The notes beneath the pieces are model-generated. The model was not told the origin of the DNA. It searched no databases and was given only the letters and a program-made list of their open reading frames with translations. Below, one piece after another: positions 23,341-31,337 of a stretch of 39,693 nucleotides of DNA (positions within the stretch are counted from its first letter, which is position 1; the number at the start of each line of letters is the position of its first letter). Location of the stretch: contig DCIK01000034.1 of assembly GCA_002315975.1 (NCBI GenBank), positions 6,624-46,316 of the forward strand, given 5' to 3'. The stretch comes from Clostridiales bacterium UBA1728. GTDB taxonomy: Bacteria > Bacillota > Clostridia > Oscillospirales > Oscillospiraceae. The position numbers and the translations under genes are program-made.

Positions 23341-23464
23341 TTTATAGAATCTCCTTCATAAACGGAGCTCCCCCGACACTGCTCATCTGTCCGGCACGGA
23401 TATGGGCATGACGGCGAGATGACCGGCTTTCCGGAGAGAAAATAATTCAAATATATTTAATATG

Positions 23465-23493
23465 ATATTACCGTTATTCAACTGAATTGTCAA
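23465..23493 (-). promoter_or_regulatory. Promoter of the hydrolase-like gene
   Basis: Minus strand TTGACA (23488-23493), 17-bp spacer, TAATAT (23465-23470). The leader is about 120 nt. Confidence 0.7.
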
Positions 23494-23507
23494 TCCCGAA
23501 TGTAAAC

Positions 23508-23555
23508 GGGGACGGCTCTCTCTGCACCGAAATGGTACTTTTGAGAACCGTCCCC
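23508..23555. repeat. GGGGACGGTTCTC-type palindrome, copy 1
   Basis: GGGGACGGCTCTC (23508-23520) pairs with GAGAACCGTCCCC (23543-23555), one mismatch, across a 22-nt loop. It is 12 bp beyond the stop of the C11 peptidase gene and may serve as its terminator. The same module forms a perfect palindrome at 35265-35336. Confidence 0.75.
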
Positions 23556-23567
23556 AAATGTTTCATT

Positions 23568-26027
23568 TCAGGGGATGCTGGGGGTCCAGAAGCTGTTGTT
23601 GTAGATGTCGGTGAAGCGGTAGGTGGCCACGGCGGTATTGCTGAGGTAGACATTGCTGATGGTTTCATTGCCGCTGTAGATGAGCTGCTCGCCGATCATA
23701 TAGGTATCGTCGTACTCACCGTTGTAGTTATAGAAGTCGCAGAGGAAGTCGATGGTGTCGCCCTCGTTGAGCTCGGTGATCTTGGCAACGGTGTCGGTCT
23801 CGCCTTCCTTATAGTCGAAGATCGCACCGGCAATGGTGCCGTAGGGGTTCTCGCTGGTGAAGACCAGAATCAGGTTGGCGTAGCTGCCGTTGAGCTTCAC
23901 GGGCACGCGGCCGGTGATGGTGTAGCTGCCCTCGTTGATGGTGGAGTCGATGTGGTAGTAGGCCACCTCCTGGCCGTTGATGGCGATCCAGCTATTGTCA
24001 AAGCTGCCCATAAGAGCGCCGCTCTCGGTGAAGGAGAAGGTATTGTCCATGCCCAGATCGGCGTAGCCGTCGCCGCTGTCCACATAGACATTCAGCTCCA
24101 GGTCCTGCACCAGAGCCCACTGCTCTTCGCTGAGGTAGAGAGCCTGACCCTCGCCCTTGTCCTGCCAGAAGAGGGCATCGGCGTCAAAGCTGTTATTGAG
24201 AATGTAGGTGGCGGCGCGGCCCGTGTCCATGCTGATGCCGCCGCCTAAAAGCTGACCCAGCAGAGAGGAGAGCATATCGGCGGAGTCGATGCTGCCGCTG
24301 CCGGAGGAGCTGCCGCCGCTGATGGAGCCGAAGGGAGATGTGGTGCCCGCGACACTCTGGCCGCCGGACTGGAGGGCGGAGAACTGCTTGATACAGGCGC
24401 TGTACTCGGAGGAGAGACCCACCGCATCGAAATTGGCCACGGCAGTGCCGGTCTGGCTGGTGCGCTTATAGGGGAAGTAGACGGACAGACCGTAGGCGTT
24501 GGTCATGTTGGAGGAGGTGCGGTTATACTTGATGGCGGAGAGAAGCGCGTCCGCCAGAGCCTTGCTTTCGGCGGTGTTCAGGTTCACGGCCATGTGCACC
24601 AGATCCACCTGATCCAGCCTTTCGGAGGAGGCAAACTCCCGGGAGCGGGAGCGGGCGTTGGATACGGTGGCGTAGCCGTCGTTCTGCAGCAGCGTGGTGG
24701 TGGAGCTGGCAAAGGCGTTGAAGCTGCCGGGGATGGTGGCGGAGAGCTCCGCAAGGTCGGTGAGGGAGAGGGTGGTCTGCTGACCGGCGCACTTCTGGGC
24801 GCACACGTCCACAAAGTCGTCGATGATCTTCTTGCCCAGCTCGGTGGTGGGAATGGAGCTGTTCTGAGAGAGGGCAGTGAGCCAGTTGGTGTAGTACCAG
24901 CCCACACCGGGCTCGGTCTCCTCGGAGGCGATGAGGTAGTCGGCGTAGGGGGCCATGGTCAGAGCAGTCTCGATGGTGCCCATGAGACAGGCATCGTAGC
25001 CGATGAAGTCGAAGCTGGTTCCGGCGTCCTGCAGGGCCTCATTAAGCACCTTCAGACTCATGGAGCCGGCGCGGGCGTTCTTTTCATCGTAGCCGTAGCC
25101 GCTGACGGAGCCGCTGCCGTGATCCCAGAGGATGAGCATATTGCGGCTGGCGGGGAAGTTCTTGCTGCAGTATTTGATAAAGCTGCTGAGGGTGGAGGCC
25201 TTCATCATGGTGGCGTTGCCCGCGTCCTTCTCCAGACAGGTCAGCTGACCGTTTTTCACCTGATAGACCTGGTTGACGCTGCTGCTGATGATGTTGTTGC
25301 GCCAGCCGGAGCAGCCGCCGGTGTAGAGGATCAGATTCACATTATCGCCCACATTGGCGTTGAGCATCTCCTGCAGGTCCTTGGTGGCCATGCCGCTGCG
25401 GGACTCCAGATCGGTGCCGCACATATAGATCATCACGGTGGCGGTATCCTTGCCGTTGCCCTTGAGCCTGGTGCGCTTGGCCTTGGCCTCGGCGGCAACG
25501 CCGGTATTAAGCTTGCCGGTGTTGGCGGTGGCGGTCCAGCCGGCGTTGGAGGGCGTGGAGGAGGCGGTGCTGCCGCCCATGGAGCTGCCGAAAAGATCGG
25601 CATAGCTAAAGCCCTGGGTCAGGTTGGAGGAGCTCTGGGTGCCGCCGGAAGCGGTGGTCACGCCGCCCAAAAGACTCTCCAGCAGCCCACCGTAGGGGTT
25701 GTAGGAGGAATAGCTCTGCTGCTGTTGCTGCTGCACGGGAGCAGCGGTCTGCACCTGCACGGGGGTGGTGGTCTCTTCGCCGCCGTTCAGCATCCCGGCA
25801 CCCAGTCCGCCGCCGCCCAGCAGCGCCGCCGCCAGTACGATGATCTTCAGCAGGCCGCCACCGCCGCTGCTGCTGCGTTTGCCGCCGCCGGAGGAGCTGC
25901 CGCCGCCCATGGGCGGGATGCCTGCGCTGCCGCCGACCTTGCCGGTGCCCTGGCCTTCGCCGCGCTTGCCTATGCCCTTGCCCATGCCGCTGATATTTTT
26001 TTCTCGTCCCTGAGGTCTGTTATCCAT
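23568..26027 (-). CDS. Membrane-anchored clostripain-family (C11) cysteine peptidase
   Basis: 819 aa. Residues 1-57 are Gly/Ser/Lys-rich and presumably cytoplasmic. A single TM segment follows (about 58-80), then a Gln/Ser-rich linker and the C11 domain from about 195. The catalytic pair is visible as His303 in WDHGSGS and Cys347 in GYDACLMG, with ASEETEPGVGW (367-377) as in clostripain. Residues 560-819 form a separate beta-rich domain of unknown role. C11 enzymes cut after Arg or Lys and usually self-activate. The type II-like anchor puts the protease outside the cell. AAAGGAGG lies 5 bp before the ATG at 26027. Monocistronic, divergent from the MNT gene. Confidence 0.9.
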   Translation of the reverse strand: MDNRPQGREKNISGMGKGIGKRGEGQGTGKVGGSAGIPPMGGGSSSGGGKRSSSGGGGLLKIIVLAAALLGGGGLGAGMLNGGEETTTPVQVQTAAPVQQQQQQSYSSYNPYGGLLESLLGGVTTASGGTQSSSNLTQGFSYADLFGSSMGGSTASSTPSNAGWTATANTGKLNTGVAAEAKAKRTRLKGNGKDTATVMIYMCGTDLESRSGMATKDLQEMLNANVGDNVNLILYTGGCSGWRNNIISSSVNQVYQVKNGQLTCLEKDAGNATMMKASTLSSFIKYCSKNFPASRNMLILWDHGSGSVSGYGYDEKNARAGSMSLKVLNEALQDAGTSFDFIGYDACLMGTIETALTMAPYADYLIASEETEPGVGWYYTNWLTALSQNSSIPTTELGKKIIDDFVDVCAQKCAGQQTTLSLTDLAELSATIPGSFNAFASSTTTLLQNDGYATVSNARSRSREFASSERLDQVDLVHMAVNLNTAESKALADALLSAIKYNRTSSNMTNAYGLSVYFPYKRTSQTGTAVANFDAVGLSSEYSACIKQFSALQSGGQSVAGTTSPFGSISGGSSSGSGSIDSADMLSSLLGQLLGGGISMDTGRAATYILNNSFDADALFWQDKGEGQALYLSEEQWALVQDLELNVYVDSGDGYADLGMDNTFSFTESGALMGSFDNSWIAINGQEVAYYHIDSTINEGSYTITGRVPVKLNGSYANLILVFTSENPYGTIAGAIFDYKEGETDTVAKITELNEGDTIDFLCDFYNYNGEYDDTYMIGEQLIYSGNETISNVYLSNTAVATYRFTDIYNNSFWTPSIP

Positions 26028-26074
26028 AGGAGCCTCCTTTTCCTTCATAGAGGGATATTTTCAGATATATGCCC

Positions 26075-26103
26075 ATTATAGCCCTTTGTGTCGAGAACTG
26101 CAA
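26075..26103 (-). promoter_or_regulatory. Promoter of the C11 peptidase gene
   Basis: Minus strand TTGCAG (26098-26103), 17-bp spacer, TATAAT (26075-26080). Confidence 0.7.
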
Positions 26104-26133
26104 GAGGGTTTAGGGCAGCAATCCTCTTTCGAC

Positions 26134-26162
26134 TTGATACTTTACGGAATATGTGGTATAAT
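26134..26162 (+). promoter_or_regulatory. Promoter of the MNT-HEPN pair
   Basis: TTGATA (26134-26139), 17-bp spacer, TATAAT (26157-26162), 28 bp ahead of the MNT start codon. Confidence 0.85.
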
Positions 26163-26190
26163 CCCTGCAAAACAGAAGGGAGGCGACAGC

Positions 26191-26472
26191 ATGACCATCG
26201 AGACCATCCGATCACGCCTTTTACCCGTAATCACGGAATACCCCATCAGCCGGATTACACTTTTCGGCTCTCGGGCAGAGGGCACAAACCGGGAAGACAG
26301 TGATGTGGATCTGATCATAGAGTTTTCCGTCAGTGTGTCTTTGCTGACGCTCTCGTCCCTGCGCTGCGCTCTGGAGGAGCTTTTGGGTCTGGAGGTCGAT
26401 CTTGTTCACGGCCCCATGCAGAGTGACGATATGATTGACATAGGAAAGGTCGTGGAGCTGTATGCAGCGTAA
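26191..26472 (+). CDS. mntA: MNT-domain nucleotidyltransferase, MntA-type antitoxin
   Basis: 93-aa minimal nucleotidyltransferase. The signature is complete: GSRAEG (26-31) followed by DSDVDL with catalytic D38 and D40. Partners of this kind transfer AMP units to a tyrosine of the cognate HEPN toxin and neutralise it. GGGAGG lies 8 bp before the ATG. The reading frame overlaps the HEPN gene by 11 bp, the usual arrangement for a coupled toxin-antitoxin pair. Base composition is more AT-rich than in the metabolic genes around it. Confidence 0.92.
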   Translation: MTIETIRSRLLPVITEYPISRITLFGSRAEGTNREDSDVDLIIEFSVSVSLLTLSSLRCALEELLGLEVDLVHGPMQSDDMIDIGKVVELYAA

Positions 26473-26797
26473 GGACAGAATCATTTTGCAAAAGGTAATC
26501 AGCGAGATACACATCGGAGAAGAGCTTCTGGGTAATTGCTCTTTGAATACTTTTCTGAGCGATGAAATGCGGAAAAGAGCTGTCAGCATGACAGTAATCA
26601 ATATTGGTGAGCTCATAAAAAACGTGTCGGAGGAGCTCCGCTTGTGTGAACCTGCTATTCCGTGGAAGGCCATAGCAGGTATGCGTGATCTGGCAGCACA
26701 CAAGTATCAGACGCTTCGCATGGAAGATGTATATAATACAGTCAAAACCGATTTTCCTGCGTTAGAGTCAATGATAGAACGGCTTTTAGAAGAATAA
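26462..26797 (+). CDS. hepT: HEPN-domain protein, HepT-type toxin
   Basis: 111-aa helical protein of the HepT/DUF86 family. The RX4HXY ribonuclease motif is intact (R75, H80, Y82 in GMRDLAAHKY), preceded by the family's PW..I motif (67-71). HepT toxins cleave RNA, and the motif's tyrosine is the AMPylation target of MntA. Its ATG lies inside the end of the MNT gene. Intact motifs in both partners suggest a working module; the cellular target RNA is unknown. Confidence 0.92.
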   Translation: MQRKDRIILQKVISEIHIGEELLGNCSLNTFLSDEMRKRAVSMTVINIGELIKNVSEELRLCEPAIPWKAIAGMRDLAAHKYQTLRMEDVYNTVKTDFPALESMIERLLEE

Positions 26798-26803
26798 AGC
26801 TTC

Positions 26804-26850
26804 AAAAAACAGCACCTGTCCGCTTTTCGTGGACGGGTGCTGTTCGTTTC
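26804..26850. terminator. Bidirectional terminator after the HEPN gene
   Basis: A 14-bp stem (26808-26821 with 26831-26844) is followed by CGTTTCATTT on the plus strand and by T6 on the minus strand, so it serves the convergent 113-aa gene as well. Confidence 0.85.
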
Positions 26851-27190
26851 ATTTCCTGTTATACTCGGTCTTGAAGGTGGTCAGAAACTCCGTTACATTG
26901 AGAAAGTCCTTGAGGGCATAGTGTCGGCCGGCGTAATCGAACTCCAGCTTCGGGAAGAGAAAGAAGCTGTTGAGCTTGGTGACGCTCAGGTTGGGAATGG
27001 TGAACTCCATGCGCAGCTCGCCCAGCTTCATCTGCTTGTCGCTGTTGAAGATGCACAGGGTATTGCCCTTGATGCCTGCAATGCAGCGGAATTCGCCCTG
27101 ATAGCAGGTCATGGTGCCGTAGGTCATGCGCCTGCGCTCGTCCAGCAGTCCCTGGCGGTACATATACCCGGGCAGCTCGTTAATCGTCAT
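26849..27190 (-). CDS. Unknown 113-aa protein
   Basis: Not recognised. 113 aa, soluble, with alternating hydrophobic strands (FRCIAGIKGNTLCIFNS, FFLFPKLEFDYAGRHYAL) suggesting a beta-rich fold and a short helical C-terminus. No signal peptide or cysteine cluster is present. GGAGG lies 9 bp before the ATG and codon use is ordinary for the window, so it is likely a real gene. Convergent with the HEPN gene, sharing its terminator. No functional link to neighbours can be shown. Confidence 0.72.
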   Translation of the reverse strand: MTINELPGYMYRQGLLDERRRMTYGTMTCYQGEFRCIAGIKGNTLCIFNSDKQMKLGELRMEFTIPNLSVTKLNSFFLFPKLEFDYAGRHYALKDFLNVTEFLTTFKTEYNRK

Positions 27191-27288
27191 GGTAAGAAAC
27201 CTCCGTCAGATATTGAAATTACTGATTTTACATATATGTGAAGAAGCCTGAATCTGTTTTAAATATATGGATTTGTTCTGTGGCCCCC

Positions 27289-27397
27289 GTAGGGCACGGC
27301 CTCCCGGCCGTGCCGTGTGGGACAAGAACAATGTCCGTATTATCCGAACAAAGCAGGACTCGCAGGTTTTCGGCACGGCCGAGAGGCCGTGCCCTAC
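27289..27397. repeat. 109-bp palindrome-ended repeat, copy B
   Basis: The same element as 8358-8466, inverted. Terminal 27-bp palindromic modules lie at 27289-27315 and 27371-27397; the inner 55 bp is the reverse complement of the other copy with a few changes. It occupies most of the gap between the HepS-like gene and the 113-aa gene. Confidence 0.85.
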
Positions 27398-27408
27398 ACT
27401 GACCCTTC

Positions 27409-27437
27409 TCGATTGTAAAACGCAGCTTTACAATCGA
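27409..27437 (-). terminator. Hairpin at the end of the Rnf operon
   Basis: An 11-bp stem, TCGATTGTAAA (27409-27419) with TTTACAATCGA (27427-27437), overlaps the last codons of the HepS-like gene. It lacks a T-tract, so its terminator function is uncertain. Confidence 0.4.
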
Positions 27438-27910
27438 CGACAAATGTTCTGTGCGGCCATGCCTGTGAAGGCACCGCTGATGATGCCGGAGATCAGCAGC
27501 AGGGGCAGATAGAAGAAGAGCGAGGGCGTTTGCGTGACGGCCACGGCGCAGAGAATCTGCCCCAGATTGTGCGCCATGGCGGAAAACACGCTGAGCACCC
27601 AAAGCCTGTCCGAAGGGAAAAAACCCTTGAGCAGCCAGCTCAGCCCCAGCGCCGGCAGACCGCCGGAGAGAGAATAGAGGATGGCGGATACCTGCCCCGT
27701 CAGCAGACAGCCCAGCACCACCCGGCAGAGGAGCACAGCTAAAGCCCACCATCCACCCAGTGTCCAGAGGGCGAAGAGGGTGACGATGTTGCTCAGTCCC
27801 GGCTTGATGCCCGGAACGGGCGTAAGGGCGGGAATCTGCGCCTCTATGAGGAACATGATGAGCGCCGTGGCCGTCAGGAGGGCGGCAGCGGTGATTTTCT
27901 TCAGCTTCAT
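27428..27910 (-). CDS. Gx-transporter / heptaprenyl-diphosphate-synthase component I-like membrane protein
   Basis: 160-aa protein with about five TM segments and the PxPGIKPGLSNIVTLFAL motif of the Hpre_diP_synt_I/Gx transporter family. Despite the family name, such genes usually follow NusG-II-domain and apbE/rnf genes in clostridia, and an ECF-S-like transport or membrane role is more likely than prenyl synthesis. The ATG lies 11 bp after the NusG-II gene. Last gene of the Rnf operon. Confidence 0.85.
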   Translation of the reverse strand: MKLKKITAAALLTATALIMFLIEAQIPALTPVPGIKPGLSNIVTLFALWTLGGWWALAVLLCRVVLGCLLTGQVSAILYSLSGGLPALGLSWLLKGFFPSDRLWVLSVFSAMAHNLGQILCAVAVTQTPSLFFYLPLLLISGIISGAFTGMAAQNICRRL

Positions 27911-27921
27911 TCTGCCCCTCC

Positions 27922-28284
27922 TCAGCCCGTTACGGCATCCACGCCGCCTTCAGTGCGCAGATAGCGGATCACGATGCGCTCCGGCAGACAGACGATGGGC
28001 GTTCCGCCCGGACGAAGCCTTCCGTGCCGGACGCAGGTCTGGCTTTTGCAGTCGGCGGATTGGATGCAGATGCTTCCCGGCTCCACGCAGACGATGCTCT
28101 CGCCCCCTTCGTAGGGGATGCGCAGAGTATAGGGCTCGGTGACGGCGGCGAGGTCGATGGTACAGAGCAGCTCACCCCGCTGCCATATGCCCACGGTGCT
28201 GCCCCCGGAGGGCAGAAGAAGGGTCACTGCGGCGCAGAGCAGGATCACAAGGGCGAAGAGCAGCGCCCAGCGTTTATTGCTCAT
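27922..28284 (-). CDS. NusG domain II-containing membrane-anchored protein
   Basis: 120 aa. One N-terminal TM helix (WALLFALVILLCAAVTLLLP) precedes an extracytoplasmic NusG_II-type beta domain with two pairs of cysteines (IVCVEPGSICI, CKSQTCVRHG) and the IVCLPERIVI strand. Found next to Rnf, ApbE and HepS-like genes in many Firmicutes; function unknown. Unrelated to transcription factor NusG apart from the domain fold. It overlaps the apbE gene by 11 bp. Confidence 0.85.
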   Translation of the reverse strand: MSNKRWALLFALVILLCAAVTLLLPSGGSTVGIWQRGELLCTIDLAAVTEPYTLRIPYEGGESIVCVEPGSICIQSADCKSQTCVRHGRLRPGGTPIVCLPERIVIRYLRTEGGVDAVTG

Positions 28285-29281
28285 GGGAGATAACCTCCGC
28301 AGGAAGTTCGGTGCTGAAGCCCTCAGATAAGCCCTCGGTGAGGAGAAGGCGGCCGTCGGCGGTGTAGAGGATCAGCTCAAAGTCACCCTGCTGCCGCCAG
28401 AAATCCAGTGCCCTCCGGCTGCCCATGACAAAAAGGGCGGTGGAGTAGGCATCGGCTCGCAGAGCGTTGTCGCAGACCACGGTCACGGAGCGAAGATCAC
28501 TCTTGGCCGGGGCGGCGGTACGGGGATCGAGAATGTGGTGATAGCGGATGCCGTCGCGCTCAAAAGAGCGCTGGTAGTCGCCGCTGGTGACCATGCAGCC
28601 GTCCGAAAGCCGGTAGACGCCCAGATAGCCGCCGCTGTTGGGGTCCTGCACGCCGATGCGCCAGCTCTCCCCGTTGGGCTTGCTGCCGATGGCCTCCACG
28701 CTGCCGCCCAGCACGATGAGGGCGGAGTCTACGCCCCGTTCCTGCAGCAGACTGCGGAGCTCCTCGGAGGCGTAGCCCTTGGCGATGCCGCCCAGGTCCA
28801 GCCGCTGCCCCGTACCCAGTGTGACGCTGCTGCCGTCTATGTGCACGCCCCGGTAGTCGATGCGGGAGCGAAGCGCTGCCAGCTCGCTTTCGTCGGGGAC
28901 GCGGTACTCGTCGGTGTAAAAGCCCCAGGCGGCCACGGCGGGGCTGACGCTGATATCGAAGCAGCCCCCGGTCTCGGCGCAGAGCGCCAGCGCCTCGGAG
29001 AGGAGGCGGGCCGTATCATCGCTGACGGTTCCGCTTCCGGCAGAGTTGAGCCGCGCAAGCTCGCTGCCCTCAAGGGTGACGGAGAGCCTTTGCTCCAGCT
29101 CGTTTACGCGGCTTTCGCAGAGTGCTAAGGCCTCGTCTGCGTCCCGGGCGGTGACGGTAACGGTCATGCAGGTGTCCATGGCAAAGAAGCTGACGCTCTC
29201 GCTGCTCTCGCCGCAAGCCGAAAGCGCCAGACATAAAATGCCCGGCGCTAAGAGGCTGATGAGCGGTTTTGAAAGCTTCAT
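28274..29281 (-). CDS. apbE: FAD:protein FMN transferase (ApbE), lipoprotein
   Basis: 335 aa. The signal peptide ends in the lipobox LSAC (Cys23), placing the enzyme on the outer face of the membrane. ApbE motifs are visible: FAMDTCMTVTV near 31-41, LDLGGIAKGYASEEL, VLGGSVEAIG and the C-terminal DAYSTALFVMG with the Mg-binding Asp/Thr. It attaches FMN from FAD to Thr residues of RnfG and RnfD, whose target motifs are present upstream. The start at 29281 overlaps the rnfB stop (ATGA). Confidence 0.95.
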   Translation of the reverse strand: MKLSKPLISLLAPGILCLALSACGESSESVSFFAMDTCMTVTVTARDADEALALCESRVNELEQRLSVTLEGSELARLNSAGSGTVSDDTARLLSEALALCAETGGCFDISVSPAVAAWGFYTDEYRVPDESELAALRSRIDYRGVHIDGSSVTLGTGQRLDLGGIAKGYASEELRSLLQERGVDSALIVLGGSVEAIGSKPNGESWRIGVQDPNSGGYLGVYRLSDGCMVTSGDYQRSFERDGIRYHHILDPRTAAPAKSDLRSVTVVCDNALRADAYSTALFVMGSRRALDFWRQQGDFELILYTADGRLLLTEGLSEGFSTELPAEVISHEQ

Positions 29282-30078
29282 TTTATAAATCGGGCGTCCA
29301 AAGTGATGAGAGAGCGGGGGCACTTTTCCGCGCAGACCCCGCAGCTGACGCACTTAGTATAGTCGATGACGGCATGGTTGTCAATGACGCGGACGGCGCC
29401 GTGCCCGCAGCTCTTTTCGCAGAGAGCGCAGCCGATGCAGCCGCTCCCGCAGAGCTTTTTGGTGGCGGCACCCTTGTCGCAGCCGGAGCAGGGAATGCTG
29501 ACGGCCACCCCATAGGGGATCAGGTCAATGAGCTTTTTGGGACAGGCGGCGGCGCACTGTCCGCAGCCGGTGCAGGCATCACTGTCCACTCTGGCCACGC
29601 CGTCTATGATATGGATGGCGTTAAATTTGCAGGCCTCCACGCAGCTTCCGTAGCCCAGACAGCCCTGTTCGCAGAGCTGAAAGCCCTTGGCAGAGCCCAC
29701 AAGGGTGGCGGCAAGGCAGTCCTTTACGCCGTCGTAGTCGTATTTCTGCCCGGTGCTCCCGCCGGCGCAGCGGACAAAGGCCACCTTCAGCTCCTGTATC
29801 TCGGCCTCCACGCCCATGATCTCCGCCACCTTGACGGCGGTGGCATTGCCGCCGGGAACGCAGGAGCTGACGGGAGCGCGGCCGGAGACGATGGCCGCAG
29901 CGCAGCCGCCGCAGCCGGCAAAGCCGCAGCCGCCGCAGTTGGCACCGGGCAGGATCTCGCTGATGCGCTCCTCCCGCTGGTCCACCGGCACCTCGTATAC
30001 CTTGGCAGCGTAGGAGAGTGCCAGACCGAAGAGCCCGCCCAGCAGCGCTAAAAGCAGAACCGCATTAAGAGTATTCAT
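29278..30078 (-). CDS. rnfB: Rnf complex subunit RnfB (iron-sulfur)
   Basis: 266 aa. An N-terminal TM helix (6-25) is followed by the GANCGGCGFAGCGGC 4Fe-4S motif (C48, C51, C56, with C73) and a ferredoxin-like region with several CxxCxxCxxxCP clusters (CTGCGQCAAACPK, CIGCALCEKSC, CVSCGVCAEKCP). RnfB is thought to accept electrons from reduced ferredoxin and pass them into the complex. The start at 30078 has GAGG 9 bp upstream and begins at the anchor helix. It follows rnfA in the operon. Confidence 0.96.
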   Translation of the reverse strand: MNTLNAVLLLALLGGLFGLALSYAAKVYEVPVDQREERISEILPGANCGGCGFAGCGGCAAAIVSGRAPVSSCVPGGNATAVKVAEIMGVEAEIQELKVAFVRCAGGSTGQKYDYDGVKDCLAATLVGSAKGFQLCEQGCLGYGSCVEACKFNAIHIIDGVARVDSDACTGCGQCAAACPKKLIDLIPYGVAVSIPCSGCDKGAATKKLCGSGCIGCALCEKSCGHGAVRVIDNHAVIDYTKCVSCGVCAEKCPRSLITLDARFIK

Positions 30079-30126
30079 TCTATCAGCCTCGCAGAGTTCA
30101 CGCCCGAGGGCGCGAAGGAATATCAA

Positions 30127-30711
30127 TCAGACCATTTTCAATCCGCTGAAGCCCATGAAGGCCAGAGCGATCAGTCCGGCGGTGATGAGGGCGATGGGGA
30201 AGCCCTCAAAGCACTCGGGAACCTCGGCACTGTAATCCAGTCGCTCCCGGACACCGGAAAAGAGCGTGATGGCCAGCAGAAAGCCCAGACCGCCGGTAAT
30301 GCCGTAGACTACGCTCTCCAAAAAGCCGTAGCTCTCCTGCACATTCAGCAGCACCACGCCCAGCACGGCGCAGTTGGTGGTGATCAGGGGCAGGTAGATG
30401 CCCAAAGAGCGGTAGAGGGCGGGGCTCTTCTTTCTGAGGAACAGCTCCACAAACTGCACCAGCGAGGCGATGACCAGAATAAAGGCCAGCGTCTGCATAT
30501 AGGCCAGCTCCAGCCTCACCAGCAGCAGATTGACCCCCCAGCACACCGCCGAGGCGAGGGTCATGACGAAGGTGACGGCCAGCCCCATGCAGAGGGCGGT
30601 ATCCATCTTTTTGGATACACCCAAAAAGGGGCAGATGCCTAAGAACTTGGAGAAGATGAAGTTTTCCACCAGAATGGCGCTGAGGGAAATGGAAATGAGT
30701 TTCGTGAGCAT
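30127..30711 (-). CDS. rnfA: Rnf complex subunit RnfA
   Basis: 194-aa integral membrane protein with six TM segments, of the RnfA/NqrE family. ENFIFSKFLGICPFLGVS near 16-33 and LPLITTNCAVLGV near 107-119 carry the conserved cysteines thought to hold an intramembrane iron-sulfur centre. Its start codon shares one base with the rnfE stop (TAATG). Confidence 0.96.
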   Translation of the reverse strand: MLTKLISISLSAILVENFIFSKFLGICPFLGVSKKMDTALCMGLAVTFVMTLASAVCWGVNLLLVRLELAYMQTLAFILVIASLVQFVELFLRKKSPALYRSLGIYLPLITTNCAVLGVVLLNVQESYGFLESVVYGITGGLGFLLAITLFSGVRERLDYSAEVPECFEGFPIALITAGLIALAFMGFSGLKMV

Positions 30712-31337
30712 TACTTTTCCGCCTCCCCTTTCTTACTGCGCAGAAACTGCACCAGCGCGATGAGACAGCCCAGGGTCATAAAGCCGCCGAAGGGCAGGGT
30801 CAGGTAGCTGCAGGCATACCCGGCGGGGAAGAGCTGCCAGCCCTTACCGCCGTTGAACACGCCCGCACCGAAGCTGCCGCTGCCCAGAAGCTCGCGGACA
30901 ACGCTCATAATCACGAGCACGGCCGTATAGCCCAGACCCTGCGCAAGACCGTCCAGCAGCGCTTCGCCCACGCTGTGCCGGGAGGCAAAGGCCTCGGCAC
31001 GGCCGATGATGATGCAGTTGACCACAATGAGGGGAATGAACACGCCCAGCGACTCGCTGAGGGCGGGCAGAAAGGCCTGCAGCAGCAGATCCACGATGGT
31101 GACAAAGCCTGCGATGATGACCACATATACGGCGATGCGCACGGTGGAGGGGATGAGCTTGCGCAGCAGCGAGATGCAGACATTGCAGCAGCAGAGGATC
31201 ACGGTCACGCTAAGACCCATGCCCAGACCGTTAAAGAGCGAGGTGGTGATGGCCATGGTGGAGCACATACCCAGAAGCTGCACCAGCACCGGGTTGTTCG
31301 TCAGCAGACCGTCCTTGAAAATCTTTCCGGGATTCAT
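30711..31337 (-). CDS. rnfE: Rnf complex subunit RnfE
   Basis: 208-aa membrane protein with six TM segments, the RnfA paralogue. NPVLVQLLGMCSTMAITTSL and IPLIVVNCIIIGRAEAFA carry the conserved Cys residues that pair with those of RnfA. It overlaps rnfD by 4 bp and ends in a charged tail. Confidence 0.96.
   Translation of the reverse strand: MNPGKIFKDGLLTNNPVLVQLLGMCSTMAITTSLFNGLGMGLSVTVILCCCNVCISLLRKLIPSTVRIAVYVVIIAGFVTIVDLLLQAFLPALSESLGVFIPLIVVNCIIIGRAEAFASRHSVGEALLDGLAQGLGYTAVLVIMSVVRELLGSGSFGAGVFNGGKGWQLFPAGYACSYLTLPFGGFMTLGCLIALVQFLRSKKGEAEK

Noticed and set aside
24594..26081. A 495-codon plus-strand frame opposite the C11 peptidase
   Set aside because: Shadow frame with Gly/Ala/His runs mirroring the Gly/Ser-rich peptidase. 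The minus strand has the catalytic His and Cys motifs.
21229..26800. An integrated island using tRNA-Gln as attachment site
   Set aside because: No integrase is present, and no second copy of the tRNA 3' end was found downstream. The low-GC genes alone do not define an island.
27428..27910. Heptaprenyl diphosphate synthase as the function of the HepS-like gene
   Set aside because: The family name is historical. The protein is an integral membrane protein without prenyl-synthase motifs, and its Rnf/NusG-II context points elsewhere.
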